Numbered from the stretch's first letter, positions 1 to 7,364 are shown. The stretch: 24,092 nucleotides of DNA from Draconibacterium orientale (GCA_022736595.1 DZDC01000026.1:1-24092), one strand, 5' to 3'. A program made the numbers and translations. Notes: a model not told the origin generated them from the letters alone.

Positions 1-108
1 TCTATTGTAACTTTTTGTCATGTACTAAGATTTTAGATAATTTTGCAACGGTCTCGTTTTTTTTAATGCTGATTCTTAGTTGAACAGCCTTATTCTTGAT
101 TTTACTTA

Positions 109-144
109 AAAAGCGCCATTCAACTTCTGTCGGATGGCGCTTTT
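109..144 (-). terminator. Intrinsic terminator of the oxidoreductase operon, probably bidirectional
   Basis: A perfect 11-bp inverted repeat (AAAAGCGCCAT at 109-119, ATGGCGCTTTT at 134-144) encloses a 14-nt loop. It starts 24 nt past the gamma-subunit stop codon. Read on the minus strand the GC-rich stem is followed by a run of five T (108-112 on plus are A). On the plus strand it is followed by TTTT, so it could stop transcription in both directions. This is the only strong hairpin after the five-gene minus-strand operon. Confidence 0.85.
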
Positions 145-168
145 AAAATGATTAGATTTGCTTAAACC

Positions 169-720
169 TTACAACAAATGCTCAGGTTTCACAATGGCTT
201 CACCACTTTTGATGGCAGTTTCATTCATAGGAATGGTATTGTGGTAACGCTCGGGAAGTGATTTCTTCAAACCTTTAATCACATTTTCGTAAGCTACAAT
301 GGGTTTAAGTTTGAGGTAGGCTCCTAAAACCACCATATTAAAGCTTTTACCTGATTTTAAACGGGCAGCTTCTGCGGCGGCTTCCACTTGATAAATGTTG
401 ATGTCTTTACGGGTGGGTGGATGGATGATTCCATTGGGATCGTAAAGCAATATGCCTCCTGGTTTTACAGTCGATTCAAATTTATCCATCGACTGTTGGT
501 TGAGGATAATGGCTGTGTCAAATTGGTTGAGAACGGGGGAGTTGATGCGATCATCGCTTAAAATCACGGTTACGTTGGCGGTACCTCCACGCATTTCGGG
601 GCCATAACTGGGCATCCAACTTACTTCTTGATCTTGCATGATTCCTGAGTAGGCGAGAATTTTTCCCATCGAAAGAACGCCTTGTCCTCCAAATCCGGCT
701 ATAATTAATTCTTCGGTCAT
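169..720 (-). CDS. korC: 2-oxoacid:ferredoxin oxidoreductase, gamma subunit (KorC/VorC type)
   Basis: This is the gamma subunit of a CoA-acylating 2-oxoacid:ferredoxin oxidoreductase, a cytoplasmic complex that oxidatively decarboxylates a 2-oxoacid to acyl-CoA and reduces ferredoxin. The 183-aa protein opens with a Rossmann-like Gly motif (GFGGQG, residues 9-14), followed by the PSYGPEMRGGTAN stretch usual for this subunit, and its length is normal. The reading frame extends upstream to 813, but those 31 extra residues would lie inside the beta-subunit gene. I therefore place the start at 720, which begins MTEELIIAGF. It is the last gene of the operon, 20 nt after the beta subunit and 24 nt before a terminator. 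The family is clear. Whether the substrate is 2-oxoglutarate or a branched-chain 2-oxoacid cannot be read from this subunit. Confidence 0.9.
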   Translation of the reverse strand: MTEELIIAGFGGQGVLSMGKILAYSGIMQDQEVSWMPSYGPEMRGGTANVTVILSDDRINSPVLNQFDTAIILNQQSMDKFESTVKPGGILLYDPNGIIHPPTRKDINIYQVEAAAEAARLKSGKSFNMVVLGAYLKLKPIVAYENVIKGLKKSLPERYHNTIPMNETAIKSGEAIVKPEHLL

Positions 721-740
721 TGTTTTGTCTTTTTTAAGGG

Positions 741-1508
741 TTACTTTACTAATTGTCCGTCCACTTTGATGTCGCCCAAAGGGTAGTAGGGAAACATGTT
801 TTCTTCCATCCAAATATTGGATTGGTTAGGAGTCATTTTCCAACCTGAGTTGCAGTTTGAAACAATTTCCACAAAACACAATCCTTTTTTGGCATAAGAT
901 TGCTCAAAGGCTTTGCGAAGGGCTTTTTTTGCTCTGCGCACTTCAGTAGGTTTGTGCACGGCTTGTCTGGTAACATAATGTACTCCAGGAAGATGAGCAA
1001 TGAGTTCGGTAATTTTTAGGGGGTGTCCCATCATGGCTTCATCGCGGCCGTAAGGCGAAGTGGACGATTTCATATTGGGTAGGGTGGTGGGAGCCATCTG
1101 GCCTCCGGTCATTCCATAAATACCGTTATTGATAAAGATGATCACAATGTTTTCGCCACGGTTGCAGGCATGGATGGTTTCAGCGGTTCCAATGGCGGCT
1201 AAGTCGCCGTCGCCTTGGTAGGTGAAAACATATTTCGATGGCCACAATCTTTTGATGGCTGTTGCCAAAGCAGGAGCACGTCCGTGGGCTGCTTGCTGCA
1301 TATCGATGTTCATAAATTCATAAGCCAATACCGAGCATCCAACAGGTGCCACACCAATGGTATCTTGAATAACTCCCATCTCTTCTAAAACTTCCATGGC
1401 TATGCGGTGGGCGGTGCCATGTCCGCAGCCTGGGCAATAGCTCAATGCCTTATCGGTCATTGCATCGGTTTTTTTGTAAACCAGATTTTCGGTTTTTATA
1501 ATGTCCAT
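741..1508 (-). CDS. korB: 2-oxoacid:ferredoxin oxidoreductase, beta subunit (thiamine pyrophosphate binding)
   Basis: This 255-aa beta subunit carries the thiamine pyrophosphate/Mg site of the complex. Visible motifs are CPGCGHG (25-31), GDGD (99-102) and NNGIYGMTGGQ (127-137); the last two form the family's TPP-diphosphate and Mg-binding segment. The CPGCGHG near the N-terminus is typical of Kor/Vor/Ior beta subunits. Length is normal for the split type. The start at 1508 lies 4 nt after the alpha-subunit stop, so translation is probably coupled. A second in-frame Met at residue 17 would also give a complete domain, but the first start fits the gene spacing better. It works with the alpha, gamma and ferredoxin subunits encoded on either side. 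Substrate specificity is not resolved; the linked aminotransferase favours amino-acid-derived 2-oxoacids. Confidence 0.93.
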   Translation of the reverse strand: MDIIKTENLVYKKTDAMTDKALSYCPGCGHGTAHRIAMEVLEEMGVIQDTIGVAPVGCSVLAYEFMNIDMQQAAHGRAPALATAIKRLWPSKYVFTYQGDGDLAAIGTAETIHACNRGENIVIIFINNGIYGMTGGQMAPTTLPNMKSSTSPYGRDEAMMGHPLKITELIAHLPGVHYVTRQAVHKPTEVRRAKKALRKAFEQSYAKKGLCFVEIVSNCNSGWKMTPNQSNIWMEENMFPYYPLGDIKVDGQLVK

Positions 1509-1512
1509 TTTA

Positions 1513-2595
1513 TTACCTCCTAAATTTTTGCTCGAAAGCGTTTAACACTTCAGTGGGATTGGGAATAATTCCGCCTGATCTACCAAAAAATTCAACCGGT
1601 GCTTTACCTTTTACATTTAGCATCACATCTTCTACCATTTGGCCTTCGCTCATTTCAACGGCCATAAATCCTTTTTTGGTTAGGGCAAGTTCCTCAATTC
1701 TTTTCTTTGGGAATGGCCAAAGGGTAATTAAACGAAATAAACCTAGTTTAATACCTTTTTCGCGAGCCAATTGCACCGTCTTTTGACAAACTCTAGCCGA
1801 AGTGCCATAAGCTACCAAAAGGTATTCGGCATCATCGCATTGAATCTCTTCAAAAATAACTTCGTTGGCTTCCATTTCCTTGTATTTGGCTTGGAGCTTA
1901 TGGTTGTGATTTTCGAGTTTTTCGGGAATCAAATCCAAACTGGTGATGATGTTGCGTTCTCTGGTGGTGGGTTTTCCGGTGGTGGCCCAGCTGCCGCATT
2001 CTGCAATCACCTCAGTATCAGTACGACGGGTTATTTGAGGGAACAGCTCTACTTTCTCCATCATTTGTCCTATGGCTCCATCGCTTTGAATCATGGCAGG
2101 AATGCGGTATTTGAAAGCTACTTCAAAGGCTTTTTTTACAAAATCCGATGATTCTTGCACGCTACTTGGCGCAATCACATACATATGGTAATCGCCATGT
2201 CCTCCGCCTTTTACCGATTGAAAGTAATCGCTTTGGCTGGGCTGAATATCGCCCAATCCCGGACCTCCACGCACCACATTAATGATTAAGCAAGGAAGTT
2301 CAGCCCCCGCAAGGTAAGAAATACCTTCTTGCATGAGGCTTATTCCAGGTGAACTTGAAGAGGTAAGCACTTTTTTGCCTGTGGATGCTCCACCGTAAAT
2401 CATGTTGATACTTGCAACTTCGCTTTCAGCTTGTAAAACGACCATACCGGTACGTTCCCATGGTTTTTCAACCATAAGGTATTCCAATACTTCACTTTGT
2501 GGAGTAATGGGGTAACCAAAATATCCATCGGCACCGCAGCGAATGGCGGCCTCGGCCATGGCTTCGTTACCTTTCATTAATCTTAAATCTTTCAT
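1513..2595 (-). CDS. korA: 2-oxoacid:ferredoxin oxidoreductase, alpha subunit (KorA/VorB type)
   Basis: This 360-aa alpha subunit contains the pyrimidine-binding domain of the oxidoreductase. The segment YPITPQSE (28-35) is the family hallmark at the active-site entrance. It is followed by the AESEVASINM and TSSSSPGISLMQEG region that pairs with the beta subunit's TPP. The C-terminal part (about 250-360) is the transketolase C-terminal-like domain with the conserved LFRLITLWPFP stretch. Length matches subunits usually annotated as VorB (3-methyl-2-oxobutanoate) or KorA (2-oxoglutarate), and these names are not separable by eye. It lies between the ferredoxin gene (36-nt gap) and the beta gene (4-nt gap) in one operon. 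The protein is intact and cytoplasmic, with no oddities. Confidence 0.92.
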   Translation of the reverse strand: MKDLRLMKGNEAMAEAAIRCGADGYFGYPITPQSEVLEYLMVEKPWERTGMVVLQAESEVASINMIYGGASTGKKVLTSSSSPGISLMQEGISYLAGAELPCLIINVVRGGPGLGDIQPSQSDYFQSVKGGGHGDYHMYVIAPSSVQESSDFVKKAFEVAFKYRIPAMIQSDGAIGQMMEKVELFPQITRRTDTEVIAECGSWATTGKPTTRERNIITSLDLIPEKLENHNHKLQAKYKEMEANEVIFEEIQCDDAEYLLVAYGTSARVCQKTVQLAREKGIKLGLFRLITLWPFPKKRIEELALTKKGFMAVEMSEGQMVEDVMLNVKGKAPVEFFGRSGGIIPNPTEVLNAFEQKFRR

Positions 2596-2631
2596 TATAA
2601 TAAGATTCTATGTTTTTAAAAAAAAATTGAA

Positions 2632-2850
2632 TTAAACTTTTATGCGATAAACGGTGATCACGCCATCGGGGCATACCACTGCACAATTGGTGCAACCGGT
2701 GCAATTTTCACGCACTTGTTCCATGAAATGATAGCCTTTGCCATTCACCAAACGCGACATTTCTATTACTTCGGTAGGACACACAGGAATGCAGACCTCG
2801 CAGCCTTTGCATTTCTCCGTATCCACCACTATTTTTCCTTTTAATGCCAT
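2632..2850 (-). CDS. korD: 4Fe-4S dicluster ferredoxin subunit of the 2-oxoacid oxidoreductase (delta)
   Basis: A 72-aa protein with two complete 4Fe-4S cluster motifs: Cys14, 17, 20 and 24, and Cys50, 53, 56 and 60, each in CxxCxxCxxxCP form. The rest is the short beta-hairpin scaffold of a bacterial 2[4Fe-4S] ferredoxin. As the delta subunit it passes electrons from the TPP site to free ferredoxin in the cytoplasm. It is the second gene of the operon, 44 nt after the aminotransferase and 36 nt before the alpha subunit. Position and size are as usual for the split four-subunit enzyme of Bacteroidales. Confidence 0.93.
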   Translation of the reverse strand: MALKGKIVVDTEKCKGCEVCIPVCPTEVIEMSRLVNGKGYHFMEQVRENCTGCTNCAVVCPDGVITVYRIKV

Positions 2851-2894
2851 TTTCTATTTTGTTTTATTGTTACTAATTGGGAGTTATTTTATTC

Positions 2895-4211
2895 TTATGA
2901 TTTGTGGTGCTCGTTGAAAAGCTTTAAGCGTTGCTCTAAATCGCCAAACTGGCTTTCTTTTACCAAGGAAACACAAGCACGAATTCCTTCCAAACGGTCG
3001 CTGCCGGTGATGGCCAAAGAGATGGCGCTGATGCCATAATAAACCAATTTGTTAAGCAATTCCACTCCGCTCATTCCGGGGTAACTAAAGGTGAAATAAA
3101 ATCCGTCGGCAATGGGTTCGTTTTCGTCTTTATCGTAAACAATCTTAAAGCCATTATCGGTAAATAATTTCTTCATAATATGAGCTTTATGGCCATAAGC
3201 TTTTACTTGCTTCACAAAATCAAGCTCACCATCGTTGGCTGCTTTGAGAATGGCCGTAAGGGCATACTGAGCCGAATGCGAAGTGCCTGAACTCAAGGCA
3301 TACAATGTACCGAAAATCATGGTATATCCAAATTTCGGATTTTTGTAAAAGCGAAGCAAATCAGGAAATTCTGACTTAAACAGATGATCTGAAATAACCA
3401 TCATGCCTATACGTTGGCCAGCATAGCTGAAGGCTTTCGAGCTTGAAATAAAGAGAATGTAATCGTCGGTGTATTGCGCTACCGAGGGTTGATAAGGAGC
3501 TTGACCGGGCTTGCTGAGGTCTTTTCTAAAATCCATGGCAAAATAGGCCAAGTCTTCCATTACGATTACGCCATATTTTTTGGTAACTTCTGCAATTATT
3601 TGAAGCTCTTTTTCAGTAAAACAAATCCATGAAGGATTGTTGGGATTGGAATACAGTATCGAGCTAAAGGTATTGGTGCTTAGATAACTTTCGAGCTTAT
3701 CTCGCAGTTTTTCGCCACGATATTCGTAAACGTCAAAACTGTCGTATTGAAATCCAATCACCTGCATTTGTTGCTTGTGCACAGGAAACCCTGGATCCAA
3801 GAACAACACTTTATCACGACCTGTATTAATACGGTTTAAGGTTAAAAAAGCGGCAAATCCTCCTTGCATACTTCCCACCGTGGGGATGCATCCTTCTGGA
3901 GCAACATCAATATTGATAAAGTTTTTAACGAATCGGCTAATTTCAGATTTGAGTGGGGGAATGCCGTGAATATCGGGATAAATGGCAGCTACACCTCTTT
4001 TTAAGGCGTCTATTTCGGCCTGCACTCCCACTTCAATGGGGGGCAATCCAGGGACACCCATTTCCATTCTGACGTATTTTTGGCCGCTGGCGTTTTCTAT
4101 TTCGTCCACCAGTCTCTTGATTTCTCTAATGGTAGCTGTGCCTACCTCTTTCAGCCCGCTTTCTTTGATTTTCTCTGTTACAAGCTGTGCATCTATTGGG
4201 GTTTGTAGCAT
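2895..4211 (-). CDS. Pyridoxal-phosphate aminotransferase, class I/II
   Basis: A 438-aa fold-type I aminotransferase. NPNNPS (189-194) and D220-LAY are the cofactor-ring contacts. SSSKAFSYAGQR (256-267) holds the Schiff-base lysine K259 and the phosphate-binding Arg267. It should move an amino group between an amino acid and a 2-oxoacid in the cytoplasm. It is the first gene of the operon that continues with the ferredoxin, alpha, beta and gamma subunits of a 2-oxoacid:ferredoxin oxidoreductase. The likely job is therefore to supply (or consume) the 2-oxoacid oxidised by that complex, for example from a branched-chain, aromatic or acidic amino acid. The substrate cannot be told from sequence. 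Start 4211 is the first Met, and a possible promoter lies 54 nt upstream. A 2-aminoadipate/aromatic aminotransferase-like role is an alternative reading. Confidence 0.9.
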   Translation of the reverse strand: MLQTPIDAQLVTEKIKESGLKEVGTATIREIKRLVDEIENASGQKYVRMEMGVPGLPPIEVGVQAEIDALKRGVAAIYPDIHGIPPLKSEISRFVKNFINIDVAPEGCIPTVGSMQGGFAAFLTLNRINTGRDKVLFLDPGFPVHKQQMQVIGFQYDSFDVYEYRGEKLRDKLESYLSTNTFSSILYSNPNNPSWICFTEKELQIIAEVTKKYGVIVMEDLAYFAMDFRKDLSKPGQAPYQPSVAQYTDDYILFISSSKAFSYAGQRIGMMVISDHLFKSEFPDLLRFYKNPKFGYTMIFGTLYALSSGTSHSAQYALTAILKAANDGELDFVKQVKAYGHKAHIMKKLFTDNGFKIVYDKDENEPIADGFYFTFSYPGMSGVELLNKLVYYGISAISLAITGSDRLEGIRACVSLVKESQFGDLEQRLKLFNEHHKS

Positions 4212-4264
4212 CGATTTGGTTTTGTATTGGTTGGCTACAAATATCTAATTATTTTTCAGAATTG

Positions 4265-4291
4265 CAAATATAATTTGAACAATATAACAAA
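4265..4291 (-). promoter_or_regulatory. Possible Bacteroidota promoter for the aminotransferase operon
   Basis: On the minus strand 4272-4265 reads TATATTTG, a match to the Bacteroidota -7 element TAnnTTTG. A TTTG lies at 4291-4288, 15 nt further upstream. This is somewhat shorter than the usual 17-21 nt, so the -33 assignment is weak. The predicted transcript would start about 45-50 nt before the aminotransferase ATG. Confidence 0.4.
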
Positions 4292-4354
4292 ACTAAACTT
4301 TTGATTTTGCTCAATCGAAAATCGCCAATAAATAGTAAAACCAATCAGAACCGC

Positions 4355-4483
4355 TTACTTCTCGTAAATAGTAAGTCGGTTTTTACCGTCCTTTTTAGCT
4401 GCCTTGGCGGCTCTTTTTTCTTTTAAATTCTTTTGAGGTGCTTTTTTTACAAGCTTTTCTTTTCCTTCTCCACCTTTTGATAT
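4355..4483 (-). CDS. Putative 42-codon lysine-rich small protein, no standard start codon (possibly decayed)
   Basis: Read from an ATA at 4483 the frame gives a very basic 42-residue peptide: about 13 Lys and 2 Arg against 5 acidic residues. It runs SKGGEGKEKL, then KEKRAAKAAKK, and ends GKNRLTIYEK. A stop lies five codons upstream (4496-4498), and no ATG, GTG or TTG occurs in frame. The gene therefore either initiates at ATA/ATC or has lost its start. It is supported as coding because a second frame at the right edge of the window ends GKNRLTINEK, with differences mostly at third or conservative positions. It lies 122 nt downstream of the TPR-like gene on the same strand. I do not recognise a named family. 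Lys-rich, low-complexity small proteins in Bacteroidota can be nucleic-acid-binding, but that is only a guess. Confidence 0.4.
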   Translation of the reverse strand: MSKGGEGKEKLVKKAPQKNLKEKRAAKAAKKDGKNRLTIYEK

Positions 4484-4605
4484 GATCTTTAAATTTTAAT
4501 GGGTTTGAAGCAATGATATACCTTATTTTATGAACAGATTTCTTTGTTTTTTATTGGTTAAAAAGGTCAAGATAATGGCATTGAAGGGTCGTGAACCAAA
4601 TGTTT

Positions 4606-6135
4606 TTATAGAGGGTTTTGCTGTTTTCGTTGCAAAATAGTGACTAAAGGAATTTTTAGTATTTTACTTTCCATCCACGCCGTAAAATCAAAAATGCGCA
4701 ACGCTTGACGTTCATTAGCGTCTTTTTCGATATGGGCAAGCTTTTCGGAGACTTTCGCCCAAAGCTTTAATCGGTCAAATTTTGAAGTAGGTGGGGTTTG
4801 ATTATTTAAAAAGGTAAGCATCATTTTTTCAATCAGAAAACCTTGTCCCAGCATTTTAAGTTCTCTTTTAATAGATAGTGTTTCGTGACTTATTAAGGAA
4901 AAATTTCCAGTATCATAAGCAATCATCAACTTGATAAGCCTAAAAGTACGGTAAAGTGGAAGACTATGATAGTCCTTTACTTTGAAAACAATCATATTAA
5001 GAAACTTACTGGCTTTAGTGAGCTCATGGTTTCCAAAGGAAATAATAGCCGCATAAAGACAAATTTCTGCCTGACGTACACGGCTTAGCAGATGAAGTTT
5101 GTTTTCAACTAAATCATTAAGTTCGTTCATTTTGGACTCGGAAAGTTGAAAAAATCCTCGATCTATTTGAGGGAATTGTTCGTATAAAAAAACGAGACAT
5201 TTCACATTAGCGTTATAATTTACAGAGGGGCTATGAAGTATTTTTAATTGATTAATAAAATAGGACATTCCATCGTAATTTTTAATACTCCGCAAGCTAT
5301 CCAAAACGCCTTCAATGGTAAGCAAATAATACATTGGAGGATTGTTCCATAGATGTCGGTTGTTTTCAAAAAGAGAATTAAGCTCAATAAATGAACGTAA
5401 AGCCGACTCGTAATCTCCTACGCTGATTAAGTAATTGGCCTGAAAAAGTTGATGAAATTTATTGATTTCAAAGTTTGCGATATTAGAGGATGATACAATA
5501 CTCATTTCACTTACTACCAAGTCGTTAAGCTTTTGTTTCTGTTCCTGAGTGCGAACATTTCCTTGGTGAACCAACCGATACTTCAATAATTCATAGATTG
5601 AAGATTGAACGTTAGTTTTTTTAATGATGTTGATTATTTCATTGATTTTAAACTGTTTTGATAATATTTCTTTCTCATTTACCAAAGGAAAATTTAAAGC
5701 CAATAAGTATTCCAACTCTAATTTTGAAGCCAGAAGTAATGCATAATAATTTTCTCGCTCTTGAGCCTTTTCTATGGTTTTGGTAAGTAAATTAAAGCTG
5801 TCGTCGTAGAGTGATTTCTCAAATAAAATTCGGGCTTTTAGAATTTCGTTGAACAAATAATAGTAACTATCTTGTTCTTTACGAAGATCGAGAAGGGTAT
5901 TTAATAAAATTTGGTAAAGATATTTAGCTGTGGAGTCAAAGGAATTTTCTTCTGTAAGCTCTGAAAATTGATCTCTCAAGTAAGTTGCGCTGATGTCTTT
6001 CTGACCTGAAATTAAATCAAATAAAATCAGATAACCTGATTTCTTATTTCTATTTTGAGAAGCCATTTTAAAAGCTCTTTTCTCGTGTTGTGTCATGGAA
6101 TTGACCAAGGAAATTAAGGATTCTGATTTTGTCAT
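4606..6135 (-). CDS. All-helical TPR-like protein of unknown function, Bacteroidota type
   Basis: A 509-aa protein without signal peptide, membrane segments or enzyme motifs, so probably cytoplasmic. The N-terminal 100 residues (SLVNSMTQHEKRAFKMAS, then YLILFDLI and YLYQILLNTLLDLRK) resemble the start of a protein type I associate with Bacteroidota, usually left as hypothetical. The rest is a series of paired amphipathic helices in the style of TPR or other alpha-solenoid repeats, suggesting a protein-binding scaffold. It is divergent from the ribokinase-SusC-SusD operon across a 301-nt AT-rich region. That is a common place for a regulator, and the big operon has no other obvious regulator here. 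I see no clear helix-turn-helix, so a regulatory role is inference. A housekeeping role unrelated to the operon is equally possible. Confidence 0.75.
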   Translation of the reverse strand: MTKSESLISLVNSMTQHEKRAFKMASQNRNKKSGYLILFDLISGQKDISATYLRDQFSELTEENSFDSTAKYLYQILLNTLLDLRKEQDSYYYLFNEILKARILFEKSLYDDSFNLLTKTIEKAQERENYYALLLASKLELEYLLALNFPLVNEKEILSKQFKINEIINIIKKTNVQSSIYELLKYRLVHQGNVRTQEQKQKLNDLVVSEMSIVSSSNIANFEINKFHQLFQANYLISVGDYESALRSFIELNSLFENNRHLWNNPPMYYLLTIEGVLDSLRSIKNYDGMSYFINQLKILHSPSVNYNANVKCLVFLYEQFPQIDRGFFQLSESKMNELNDLVENKLHLLSRVRQAEICLYAAIISFGNHELTKASKFLNMIVFKVKDYHSLPLYRTFRLIKLMIAYDTGNFSLISHETLSIKRELKMLGQGFLIEKMMLTFLNNQTPPTSKFDRLKLWAKVSEKLAHIEKDANERQALRIFDFTAWMESKILKIPLVTILQRKQQNPL

Positions 6136-6220
6136 AAAACATTATTTCATTAACAGATTATAATTTTGTTGTTTTGATTGATTGCAAAATAGCAGCGTTT
6201 GGATAAATACTAAAAAGGAA

Positions 6221-6228
6221 CAAAGTTA
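6221..6228 (-). promoter_or_regulatory. Possible -7 element for the TPR-like gene
   Basis: Read on the minus strand the site is TAACTTTG, matching TAnnTTTG, 85 nt upstream of the TPR-like gene's start codon. No convincing TTTG lies at the right distance for a -33 element, so the call is weak. Confidence 0.33.
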
Positions 6229-6322
6229 CAATATTACAAATACTAAAATAGATAAAAAAATAAAACTATAATAAACAGAAAATAAGATATATAAGAAATT
6301 TATTAGTAATAATATATTAATT

Positions 6323-6348
6323 TATAATTATCAGAATTATATAATTAT
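6323..6348. repeat. Direct repeat TATAATTAT x2 next to the operon promoter
   Basis: TATAATTAT occurs at 6323-6331 and 6340-6348, 17 nt apart, and each copy contains the palindrome ATAATTAT. The second copy ends 5 nt before the -33 TTTG. This is a reasonable spot for an activator or repressor site, but the region is so AT-rich that the repeat could be chance. Confidence 0.3.
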
Positions 6349-6353
6349 AGTCG

Positions 6354-6382
6354 TTTGATTTGCTTTAATTAAATTATCTTTG
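6354..6382 (+). promoter_or_regulatory. Bacteroidota sigma-ABfr-type promoter of the ribokinase/Sus operon
   Basis: TTTG at 6354-6357 and TATCTTTG at 6375-6382 are separated by 17 nt. This matches the Bacteroidota housekeeping consensus (TTTG, about 17-21 nt, TAnnTTTG) exactly in both boxes. Transcription would start near 6388-6391, giving a leader of about 46-50 nt before the ribokinase ATG. It is the only clear promoter for the operon, since later genes are separated by only a few nucleotides. Confidence 0.75.
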
Positions 6383-6436
6383 CGAACCTTTAGTTTTAAT
6401 TCAATGTTATTTTATAATTAAATAAATCATACATTT

Positions 6437-7342
6437 ATGCAAAGTATTATAGTGGTAGGAAGTTGCAATACTGATATGGTCATTAAAAGCGATCGATTGC
6501 CCATCCCCGGGGAAACCATTATTGGTGGGTCTTTTTTTATGAACCCAGGAGGCAAAGGAGCCAATCAAGCCGTGGCAGCCGCTCGACTTGGAGGTAAGGT
6601 AACTTTTGTTTCCAAAACTGGAAATGATGTATTTGGTAAGCAGTCAGTAGTATTGTATAATCATGAAAACATCAATACTGAGTTTATATTTTCCGATTCA
6701 AAACTTCCTAGCGGAGTTGCTCTTATTAATGTAGATGCTTATGGTGAAAATAGCATTGTAGTAGCCTCTGGGGCCAATGCTAATCTTAAACCGGCTGATA
6801 TTGAAATCGCTTCCAAAGCCATTGAAGAAGGCGATATTATACTGATGCAGTTAGAAATTCCCATAGAAACAGTGGAATATACAGCAAAGAAAGCTTTTGA
6901 AAAAGGTAAAAAGGTAATTTTAAATCCTGCCCCCGCTCAAGCCCTTTCTGATACATTGCTTAAGCAAATAGATATTATTATCCCAAATAGAAACGAAGCG
7001 GAAATACTTTCCGGAATTAAGGTGGTAGAAATGGAATCGGCCCAAGAAGCCGCCAAGGTTATTGCCCAGAAAGGGGTAAATACAGTAATAATAACTTTGG
7101 GTAATAAAGGGGCTTTGATTTTTGACCAAGGCGAATTTAATTTTGTACCTGCCCTTGTGGTTGAACCCGTAGATACTACTGCCGCCGGTGATACTTTTTG
7201 TGGTGCATTTAGTGTAGGCTTAGCCGAAGGAAAATCCCTCATTGAGGCAGTGCAATTTGCTGTGAAAGCGTCTGCCATTAGCGTAACTCGAATGGGAGCT
7301 CAATCTTCCTCTCCTTATCGTACTGAACTCGCACATTTTTAA
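6437..7342 (+). CDS. rbsK: Ribokinase (PfkB family)
   Basis: This cytoplasmic enzyme phosphorylates D-ribose to ribose-5-phosphate with ATP. The 301-aa length is typical. NPGGKGANQAVAAARLGG (36-53) is PfkB signature 1. DTTAAGDTF (246-254), with catalytic base Asp252 and the anion-hole Gly/Ala around it, is signature 2 in its ribokinase form. The N-terminal GSCNTDMV strand is also ribokinase-like (sugar-binding Asn/Asp). It is the first gene after the promoter, 22 nt before the SusC gene. In its operon, exported ADP-ribosylglycohydrolase-family enzymes and a sugar permease follow, so it is the intracellular end of a proposed ribose-scavenging pathway, equivalent to RusK of Bacteroides rus loci. 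Another pentose or nucleoside as substrate is possible but less likely. Confidence 0.93.
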   Translation: MQSIIVVGSCNTDMVIKSDRLPIPGETIIGGSFFMNPGGKGANQAVAAARLGGKVTFVSKTGNDVFGKQSVVLYNHENINTEFIFSDSKLPSGVALINVDAYGENSIVVASGANANLKPADIEIASKAIEEGDIILMQLEIPIETVEYTAKKAFEKGKKVILNPAPAQALSDTLLKQIDIIIPNRNEAEILSGIKVVEMESAQEAAKVIAQKGVNTVIITLGNKGALIFDQGEFNFVPALVVEPVDTTAAGDTFCGAFSVGLAEGKSLIEAVQFAVKASAISVTRMGAQSSSPYRTELAHF

Positions 7343-7364
7343 CAACTGCTAAAAAGCAAATTAT

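Larger units (their letters stand above)
4212..4605. other. Intergenic region between the aminotransferase operon and the TPR-like gene
   Basis: This 394-nt gap has no ordinary gene. It contains the possible promoter for the minus-strand operon (4265-4291) and a 42-codon lysine-rich reading frame on the minus strand (4355-4483) that lacks ATG, GTG or TTG. The part from 4500 to 4605 shows no hairpin terminator or recognisable site. It is the 3' side of the TPR-like gene and could be transcribed through into the small frame. Confidence 0.6.
6136..6436. other. Divergent AT-rich promoter region
   Basis: This 301-nt region separates the minus-strand TPR-like gene from the plus-strand ribokinase operon. 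It contains a good plus-strand promoter (6354-6382), a weaker minus-strand -7 element (6221-6228), and two copies of TATAATTAT at 6323-6331 and 6340-6348 just upstream of the plus-strand promoter. No other gene, hairpin terminator or riboswitch-like fold was seen. Confidence 0.7.

Noticed and set aside
1..83. Open frame from the left edge on plus and a seven-codon minus-strand start (ATG at 21-19) running off the edge
   Set aside because: Both are too short to judge, and no motif or promoter supports either one.
721..813. Upstream extension of the gamma-subunit reading frame to a Met at 813
   Set aside because: The extra residues lie inside the beta-subunit gene and look like out-of-frame translation, while the family's N-terminus begins at 720.
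1771..2151. 126-codon plus-strand frame inside the alpha-subunit gene
   Set aside because: Shadow of a well-conserved oxidoreductase gene; no family resemblance and no promoter.
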